DNA from: Thioalkalivibrio sp.
GTDB taxonomy: Bacteria > Pseudomonadota > Gammaproteobacteria > Ectothiorhodospirales > Ectothiorhodospiraceae
Direction: 5' to 3'
Assembly (NCBI GenBank): GCA_007120575.1
Contig: SKNJ01000327.1
Coordinates: 1 to 13,198, forward strand
Length of the DNA stretch: 13,198 nt
Positions 8,274 through 13,198 of the stretch are shown here, in pieces; the first letter of the stretch is position 1; every line of letters begins with the position of its first letter. Under the pieces are notes generated by a model, which was not told the origin of the DNA, made no database searches, and saw only the letters and a program-made list of their open reading frames with translations. A program made the position numbers and the translations under genes.

Positions 8274-10144
8274 GGGGCGCCGGCCTCGACCGTCATGCCG
8301 GCGTCATTCAGCAGGTAGGCATCCATCACCTCGCGGGCGACCGGGGCCGCGACCCGGCCACCGGATCCGCCGTGTTCGACCAGCACCGCCAACACGATCT
8401 GCGGATCTTCCGCCGGGGCATAGCCGACGAACAGCGCATGATCCCATAGCCTGCGCGCCAACTCTTCCTCGTCGTACTCCTCGTCCTCGCCCAGTCCGAA
8501 TACTTGCGAGGTGCCGGTCTTTCCGGCGATCTGGTAGGGCGGCCGGGTACTGCCGATACTGCCCCAGGCCGTGCCATGCGGCTGATGCACCGCCTCGATC
8601 AGCGCCTTGTGGACAGTATCCCAGTGCTCCGGGGCCACCTCCACCGGCTCGCGGTGCTCGGGTAGCACCGGGTCGAGTCCGTCCCCATCGACGCCCATGG
8701 ACAACAGCAGATGCGGGCGCGGACGCTTCCCCCGGTTTGCCAGAGTCATGGTGAAGTCCGCCATTTGCAGCGGCGTGGTCAGCATGTAGCCCTGCCCGAT
8801 CGCGGTGATCAGCGTCTCGCCCGGGAACCACGGCTGGTTCTGCGTGGCACGCTTCCAGTCACGGCTGGGCAGGATGCCACCACGCTCGCCGGTGGAATCG
8901 ATGCCGACCTGCCGACCCAGGCCGAAATCCCGCAACAAGGGCACCATGCGGTCGATCTCCATGGTGTGTGCCAGGTCGTAGAAATACACGTCCGAGGACA
9001 CCGCGATCGCGCGCGCCATGTCCACACGCCCGTGCCCCTCCCGACGCCAGTCGCGATAGCGACGTTCGTGGCCCGGGATCTGGAAATAGCCGCGCGCGAA
9101 CATCTCGCGGTCGGCCGTGGTCACCCGCTCGTCCAGCGCGGCCAGACCCACTAGCGGCTTGACCGTGGAACCCGGCGGATACTGGCCACTCAGCGCGCGA
9201 TTGAACAGCGGCTTGCGCGGATCCGACTGCAATTCCGCGAAGGCGGCGTGCGAGATCCCGTGCACGAACGGCTCCGGGTCGAAGCCCGGCGCGCTGACCA
9301 GCGCCAGGACTTCGCCATTGTTCGGGTCGAGCGCGACAATCGCTCCATCCTGTCCCTTCATGGCTTGATAGGCCGCCTGCTGCAGGCGGGCGTCGATGGT
9401 CAGGGTAATGTCAGTGCCGGGCACCGACGGCGTCACCGACAGCTCACGGATCACGCGGCCCTGGGCATTCACCTCGACCTGGCGATAACCGGGGGTGCCG
9501 TGCAGCAGGTCCTCGTAGTAACGCTCGACCCCGCTCTTGCCGATGTGCGAGGTGCCGGCATAGGCGCGCGGATCCACCCGCTCCAGATCACGCTGGTTGA
9601 TGCGGCCCATGTAGCCGACCACGTGCGAAAACTGCGAACCCATCGGGTAGTAGCGCAGCGGCCGGGCCTCGATCTCGACCCCCGGCAGCTCGTGCCGGGA
9701 CACCGCGATACGCGCCACCGTGGCGTCATCCAGACCGGCCTTCAGCAGCACCGGCTCGAACGGCCGGCGCTGGCGCATGCCACGCCGAAAACGCGCCAGG
9801 TCGGCCTGGGACAGCTCCACGAAGTCCTGCAACCGTTCCAGCAGCGCATCCACGTCGCCGGCCTGCTCGATGGTGACCTCGAGCTGATAGGACGCCCGGT
9901 TGCCCGCCAGCAGCACCCCATTGCGATCCCGGATCACGCCCCGGGTGGGCGCCAGCGATTCGACCCGCAGGCGGTTGTTCTCGGACAGCGTGGTGAAATG
10001 CGAATGTGCACCGACCTGCAGCCCGGACAACCGCCAGCCGAGCAGCAACATCAGCGCCCCCAGGACCAGCAGGGCCAGCACAATCCGGAACGCGAAGCGC
10101 TCGCGGTCGCGCTGCTCCTCGCCATAGGCCTCACGTTCCGCCAT
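8270..10144 (-). CDS. mrdA: Peptidoglycan D,D-transpeptidase PBP2 (class B PBP)
   Basis: PBP2 cross-links peptidoglycan in the elongation complex with RodA. The 624-residue protein has a short acidic cytoplasmic tail, one membrane segment (about 19-37), and a dimerisation/pedestal domain that begins with RVESLAPTRGVIRDRNGVLLA at 60-80. The transpeptidase domain follows: STVK at 326-329, SSD at 383-385 and KTG at 542-544. The region after KTG (VFGLGEDEEYDEEE) matches the PBP2-specific loop and is unusually acidic, which might reflect a salty habitat. The ATG at 10144 is chosen because it gives the normal short N-terminus; a GTG at 10183 would add 13 residues from inside the upstream hairpin. 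The sequence just before the ATG (GGGCGGG) is only a weak ribosome binding site. Confidence 0.96.
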   Translation of the reverse strand: MAEREAYGEEQRDRERFAFRIVLALLVLGALMLLLGWRLSGLQVGAHSHFTTLSENNRLRVESLAPTRGVIRDRNGVLLAGNRASYQLEVTIEQAGDVDALLERLQDFVELSQADLARFRRGMRQRRPFEPVLLKAGLDDATVARIAVSRHELPGVEIEARPLRYYPMGSQFSHVVGYMGRINQRDLERVDPRAYAGTSHIGKSGVERYYEDLLHGTPGYRQVEVNAQGRVIRELSVTPSVPGTDITLTIDARLQQAAYQAMKGQDGAIVALDPNNGEVLALVSAPGFDPEPFVHGISHAAFAELQSDPRKPLFNRALSGQYPPGSTVKPLVGLAALDERVTTADREMFARGYFQIPGHERRYRDWRREGHGRVDMARAIAVSSDVYFYDLAHTMEIDRMVPLLRDFGLGRQVGIDSTGERGGILPSRDWKRATQNQPWFPGETLITAIGQGYMLTTPLQMADFTMTLANRGKRPRPHLLLSMGVDGDGLDPVLPEHREPVEVAPEHWDTVHKALIEAVHQPHGTAWGSIGSTRPPYQIAGKTGTSQVFGLGEDEEYDEEELARRLWDHALFVGYAPAEDPQIVLAVLVEHGGSGGRVAAPVAREVMDAYLLNDAGMTVEAGAP

Positions 10145-10167
10145 CGTGCCCGCCCATGTCCGTCGCG

Positions 10168-10201
10168 CCCGCCCCGCCGGCACGTGCGCCGGTGGGGCGG
10201 G
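10168..10201. repeat. G+C-rich hairpin in the mrdA leader
   Basis: A 14-base stem (CCCGCCCCGCCGGC with GCCGGTGGGGCGGG, one G-U pair in the plus-strand RNA) encloses the six-base loop ACGTGC. It lies in the 143-base gap between ppa and mrdA, 23 bases before the mrdA start. No T-run follows on either strand. It may end ppa transcription in a Rho-assisted way, or affect mrdA translation or mRNA stability. I see no convincing promoter for mrdA in the rest of the gap. Confidence 0.65.
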
Positions 10202-10287
10202 ACATCATTCCGCGCATGCCTCGCACCGGCACGCGGTCCGCAGGAAGCCCCGGAGCAACGGTACCCCCGCCACCCCCGGCAGCCCCG

Positions 10288-10824
10288 TCAGATCTGGCTC
10301 TTCTGATACCGCTTGTGGCTCGCAACAACCTCTGCCTTGGCGGCGTCCGCGCCCGCCCAGCCTTCGACCTTCACCCACTTGTGGGCCTCGAGTTCCTTGT
10401 AGCGTTCGAAGAAGTGCTTGATGCTGTCCAGCAGCTCCTGGGAGATGTCGTCAGGGCCCTTCACGCTCTCGTACTGCGGGTGCAGCTTGCTCACCGGCAC
10501 GGCGAGGATCTTCGCATCCGGTCCGGCCTCGTCCACCATCTGCAGCACGCCGATCGGTCGCGAACGTACCACGGAGCCCGGGATCAGCGGCACCGGCGTA
10601 ATCACCAGCGCATCCAGCGGATCTCCATCCTCCGACAGGGTCTGCGGCACGAAGCCGTAGTTGCAGGGGTAGAACATCGCGACCGTCATGAAACGATCGA
10701 CCATCAGCGCCCCGCTTTCCTTGTCGAGTTCGTACTTGACCGGCTGTCCGTGCGCGGGGATCTCGATGACGACATTGACGTCCTCGGGGACATCCTTCCC
10801 CGCGGGGATCTGGTTCAATTCCAT
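10288..10824 (-). CDS. ppa: Inorganic pyrophosphatase (family I, soluble)
   Basis: This enzyme hydrolyses PPi to two phosphates in the cytoplasm, pulling biosynthetic reactions forward. The 178-residue length is normal for bacterial family I enzymes. The signature DGDPLDALV at 66-74 gives metal-binding D66, D68 and D71; D98 and D103 complete the set known from E. coli. Substrate-contacting KYE at 30-32 and the segment [12 protein letters not shown] at 51-62 are also present. The start is ATG with GGGAAG six bases upstream. The gene is divergent from the adenylate kinase-like gene and codirectional with mrdA. Its own -10 box lies 34 bases before the ATG. Confidence 0.97.
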   Translation of the reverse strand: MELNQIPAGKDVPEDVNVVIEIPAHGQPVKYELDKESGALMVDRFMTVAMFYPCNYGFVPQTLSEDGDPLDALVITPVPLIPGSVVRSRPIGVLQMVDEAGPDAKILAVPVSKLHPQYESVKGPDDISQELLDSIKHFFERYKELEAHKWVKVEGWAGADAAKAEVVASHKRYQKSQI

Positions 10825-10857
10825 GTTTTGCTTCCCGAAAGATTTGGCAGGCCGTGC

Positions 10858-10863
10858 ATTATA
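10858..10863 (-). promoter_or_regulatory. -10 box of the ppa promoter
   Basis: The minus strand reads TATAAT exactly, and an A/T-rich box stands out in this G+C-rich DNA. It predicts a transcript start near 10850 and a leader of about 26 bases. No good -35 hexamer is found at 15-18 bases' spacing (the best is GCATCA), so an activator or a relaxed -35 element may be used. Confidence 0.6.
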
Positions 10864-10912
10864 CTCGCCGGGTCCCACTTGATGCGCGCGCCCCCAGCGG
10901 AAACATCCAAAG

Positions 10913-10941
10913 TTGCGAGGCGTATGGGCAACCGGTATAAG
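10913..10941 (+). promoter_or_regulatory. Sigma-70 type promoter of the adk-lptD unit
   Basis: TTGCGA (10913-10918) and TATAAG (10936-10941) are separated by exactly 17 bases. This predicts a transcript start near 10948 and a leader of about 25 bases before the adk ATG. Together with the ppa -10 box it forms a compact divergent promoter region. Confidence 0.65.
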
Positions 10942-10959
10942 TCCGCGTTCGGACCGCCC

Positions 10960-10967
10960 GGAAGGAG
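10960..10967 (+). promoter_or_regulatory. Strong ribosome binding site of adk
   Basis: GGAAGGAG lies six bases before the ATG at 10974. It decides for that start over the ATG at 10969, which is in another frame and runs into a stop within a few codons. Confidence 0.8.
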
Positions 10968-10973
10968 CATGGC

Positions 10974-11615
10974 ATGCGGATTGTCCTGATGGGGGCGCCG
11001 GGTTCCGGCAAGGCCACCCAGGCCAAACAGCTGGAACGCACCCTGGGCATCCCGCGCATCGCCACCGGCAGTCTGCTGCGTGCCGCAGCGGCGGCCGGAA
11101 CCGCGCCCGGTCAGCAAGCCCGCCAGGCCCTCGATGCCGGCCATCTGGTCCCGGACGACGTAGTCCTGGAACTGATCCGCGAACGCCTGCGGGAGCCCGA
11201 CGCGGCCGGCGGCTTCGTGCTCGAGGGCTTCCCGCGCAGCGTGGCCCAGGCACAAGCGTTCGACACCCTGCTGGCAGAACTCCGGACCCCGCTCGACCGT
11301 GTCATCCAGATCGACATGCCGGAGGACGAATTGCGCCCGCGCCTCCTCGGGCGGCGTGTCTGTAGTGACTGCGGCGCGGTGTTCCATGCCGAAAGCCGTC
11401 CGCCCCGCGAGTCGGGGACCTGCGATGTCTGCGGCGGCGAACTGGTGCGCCGGCGCGACGACTCGCAGGATGCCGTGGAACGGCGTCTCGCGACGTACGC
11501 CGAGCACGCCCCGGGATTGCTCGACTACTACGCGCAACGGGGCCTTCTTTATCATGTGAACGGCACCCGCGACAGCGAACTGGTGTACGACGAAATCCGC
11601 GCCCTGCTGAGCTGA
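10974..11615 (+). CDS. adk: Adenylate kinase family protein with zinc-type LID, divergent
   Basis: The 213-residue protein has the adenylate kinase plan: P-loop [11 protein letters not shown] at 7-17, AMP-binding region TGSLLRA at 31-37, GFPR at 85-88, and a LID with four cysteines C130, C133, C150 and C153 (CX2C-X16-CX2C) suited to zinc. RRDD at 160-163 and Arg171 follow. It would convert ATP + AMP to two ADP in the cytoplasm. The catalytic and phosphate-binding residues K13, R36, R88, R127, R161 and R171 are all kept. Three normally constant positions differ from the usual bacterial pattern: GKGT is GKAT (Ala14), TGDMLRA is TGSLLRA (Ser33), and LDGFPR is LEGFPR (Glu84, the magnesium-linked Asp in E. 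coli). It may thus be a second, specialised kinase rather than the housekeeping one; other nucleotide specificity cannot be excluded. lptD begins nine bases after its stop. Confidence 0.85.
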   Translation: MRIVLMGAPGSGKATQAKQLERTLGIPRIATGSLLRAAAAAGTAPGQQARQALDAGHLVPDDVVLELIRERLREPDAAGGFVLEGFPRSVAQAQAFDTLLAELRTPLDRVIQIDMPEDELRPRLLGRRVCSDCGAVFHAESRPPRESGTCDVCGGELVRRRDDSQDAVERRLATYAEHAPGLLDYYAQRGLLYHVNGTRDSELVYDEIRALLS

Positions 11616-11624
11616 CCACCCGGA

Positions 11625-13198
11625 ATGCCCGCACCGTACCCCCGACACCGAATCACGCCCCGCTGGCCCCGCACCCTGCTCGCGGCGGCCTGTCTGTGGC
11701 TGGTGCTCCCGACCGCGGCGCCCGCGCAGACCGAGCGCCCGCCCGGGTGCGAGTTCGCCCCCGGGGTGGAGTGGCCAGCCCTGCGCGAGGTGCCGGCCGG
11801 GGAGATCCTGCTGGAGGCCGACCAGGTGGGGCGCAGCGGCGGCCAGTTCTCCGCCAGCGGCGACGTGTCGCTGTTCCAGAGCGGACGGCGCCTGGACACC
11901 GAACGACTCGAATACGACCGCCACCGCCAGGAGCTCAGTGCAACCGGCGCCACCCGGGTGTTCGACGGCGACCTGCTGCTGCACACCGATGGCGGGCGCC
12001 TGCGCCTGGATACCGAGACCGGCGAATTCCGCCGCATCGAATACCTGGCCCGGTCGGTGCCGGCGCGCGGCAGCGCCGCCCGGGGCCAGCAGACCGCCCC
12101 GGGCACCTACCACTTCGAGGCCGGCGAATACACCACCTGCCCGCTGGGCGACGACAGCTGGTGGCTGCGCACCGGCGAACTGGAACTGGATCAGGCCCGC
12201 GGCGTGGGCATCGCGCGCCATGCGCGGGTCCACCTGAAGGGGGTGCCGATCGCCTACACCCCGTATATCAGCTTTCCGCTGGACGATCGCCGCAAGAGCG
12301 GGTTCCTGCTGCCCAGCGCCGGGACCGGCGGGCGCACCGGCCTGGACCTTTCCCTGCCCTGGTACTGGAACATCGCGCCCAATTTCGATGCCACACTGAC
12401 GCCGCGGATCATGTCGGATCGTGGCGTGATGCTGGGCACGGAGTTCCGCTACCTGCGCCCCCGCCACCGCGGCGAGATCACCCTGGACTACCTGCCCGAC
12501 GATCGCGAAACGCGCAGCGACCGCCAGTACCTGCACTGGCAGCACCGCACCCGGATCACCCCCGACCTGATCCTGAACGTGGATGCGGCGGATGCCTCCG
12601 ACAGCGAATACTTCCGTGATTTCGGGGGTTCCGACCGCTACTCCGGCAGCACCCCCTATCTCGAGCGCCGCGCCGACCTGACCCTGAACCGCCCGGGCTA
12701 CCGACTGCGTACCCGCGTCCAGGACTTTCAGCTCCTAGATCCGGAACTGCGTGCCGCGCGCGCGCCCTACCAGCGCCTGCCGCAGGTCACCCTGGAGGCC
12801 GGCGAGTATCTCGGTCACGGCCTGTCCTGGGACCTGGACACCGAACTGGTGCACTTCGACCTGACGCAACGCGACCCGTCCCGGCCCACGGGCACGCGCC
12901 TGGACCTGAATCCGGAGCTCGCCTGGCGTTACGACACTGGAGGCCTGTTCGTCGAACCGCGCATCGGCCTGCGCCATACCCGCTACGAACTCGACCGGCA
13001 CGGTCGAGCTGGACCGGAATCCCTGACCCGCACCCTCCCCCGGGCCTCCCTGGACACTGGCCTGATCTTCGAACGCCAGATCAGCGGCGGCACGCGATTG
13101 CAGACCCTCGAACCGCGACTGTTCTACGGCTATGTCCCGTACCGCGACCAGGACGCCATCCCGCTGTTCGACACCGGCGAGGCCGAGTTCGGCTTCGA
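11625..13198 (+). CDS. lptD: LPS-assembly protein LptD, 3' end outside the window
   Basis: LptD is the outer-membrane barrel that, with LptE, inserts lipopolysaccharide into the outer leaflet. About 524 codons are visible; family members usually have 700-800, so the C-terminal part of the barrel is cut off. A signal peptide spans about 1-34 (ending AAPAQ). The periplasmic jellyroll (OstA-like) covers about 57-150 with EILLEADQV and LDTERLEYD. The barrel then begins with VPIAYTPYISFPLDDRRKSG, PWYWNIAPNFDATLTPR and EFRYL, strongly LptD-like. Cys42 and Cys172 (TTCPLGDDSWW) match the two N-terminal cysteines that form disulfides in E. coli LptD; the C-terminal pair would lie beyond the edge. The ATG at 11625 directly precedes the signal peptide. 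The nine-base distance from adk suggests cotranscription, although the ribosome binding site is weak. Confidence 0.95.
   Translation, partial: MPAPYPRHRITPRWPRTLLAAACLWLVLPTAAPAQTERPPGCEFAPGVEWPALREVPAGEILLEADQVGRSGGQFSASGDVSLFQSGRRLDTERLEYDRHRQELSATGATRVFDGDLLLHTDGGRLRLDTETGEFRRIEYLARSVPARGSAARGQQTAPGTYHFEAGEYTTCPLGDDSWWLRTGELELDQARGVGIARHARVHLKGVPIAYTPYISFPLDDRRKSGFLLPSAGTGGRTGLDLSLPWYWNIAPNFDATLTPRIMSDRGVMLGTEFRYLRPRHRGEITLDYLPDDRETRSDRQYLHWQHRTRITPDLILNVDAADASDSEYFRDFGGSDRYSGSTPYLERRADLTLNRPGYRLRTRVQDFQLLDPELRAARAPYQRLPQVTLEAGEYLGHGLSWDLDTELVHFDLTQRDPSRPTGTRLDLNPELAWRYDTGGLFVEPRIGLRHTRYELDRHGRAGPESLTRTLPRASLDTGLIFERQISGGTRLQTLEPRLFYGYVPYRDQDAIPLFDTGEAEFGF

Noticed and set aside
10815..12545. 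Open minus-strand frame of 576 codons across adk and lptD
   Set aside because: It lies opposite two clear genes and carries no recognisable domain; its Ala/Gly/Arg/Gln-rich composition is what high-G+C antisense frames give.
1..13198. An undescribed defence, mobile or secondary-metabolism system
   Set aside because: Every long coding region is assigned to a known family, gaps are all under about 150 bases, and there are no repeat arrays, integrase-like genes or composition breaks visible by eye.

Overview
The window looks like a piece of core chromosome from a high-G+C gammaproteobacterium. The block mrdA-mrdB(rodA)-mltB-rlpA-dac-ybeD-lipB is a known gammaproteobacterial gene order. The DNA is very G+C rich, with long meaningless open frames opposite the real genes. 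A purple-sulfur/Thioalkalivibrio-like (Ectothiorhodospiraceae) host would fit the base composition and the acidic surface stretches, but that placement is inference. No mobile element, CRISPR array, rRNA, tRNA or phage gene is visible. No stretch longer than about 150 bases lacks a gene.

Layout. At the left edge the end of an HDOD-domain signalling protein (2-829, +) is followed by lipA (894-1850, +). Convergent to it is a long minus-strand series, read from right to left: mrdA (PBP2, 10144 to 8270), rodA (8273 to 7155), mltB (7158 to 6127), rlpA (6125 to 5166), then a 126-base gap with two strong hairpins, then dacC (5039 to 3798), dat (3791 to 2913), ybeD-like DUF493 (2916 to 2650) and lipB (2653 to 1949). 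Most neighbours overlap by four bases (ATGA or GTGA) or are separated by at most six bases, so this is one or two operons with translational coupling. Upstream of mrdA lies ppa (10824 to 10288, -). Divergent from ppa are an adenylate kinase-like gene (10974-11615, +) and lptD (11625 to beyond the right edge, +).

How the genes work together. PBP2 (transpeptidase) and RodA (SEDS glycosyltransferase) are the core of the rod-elongation machine. MltB and RlpA are lytic transglycosylases that cut the glycan strands. DacC trims the terminal D-Ala of the pentapeptide. The D-amino acid transaminase next to it could convert D-Ala to D-Glu and so link D-Ala recycling to precursor supply. LipB and LipA make protein-bound lipoate: octanoyl transfer, then sulfur insertion. 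Pyrophosphatase and adenylate kinase remove PPi and AMP, the two by-products of adenylate-forming reactions. LptD is the outer-membrane LPS translocon.

I do not see an undescribed system here. The points most worth a second look are the divergent adenylate kinase with changed consensus residues and its pairing with ppa and lptD, the dat gene inside the cell-wall operon, and the strong hairpins at 5079-5110 and 10168-10201.
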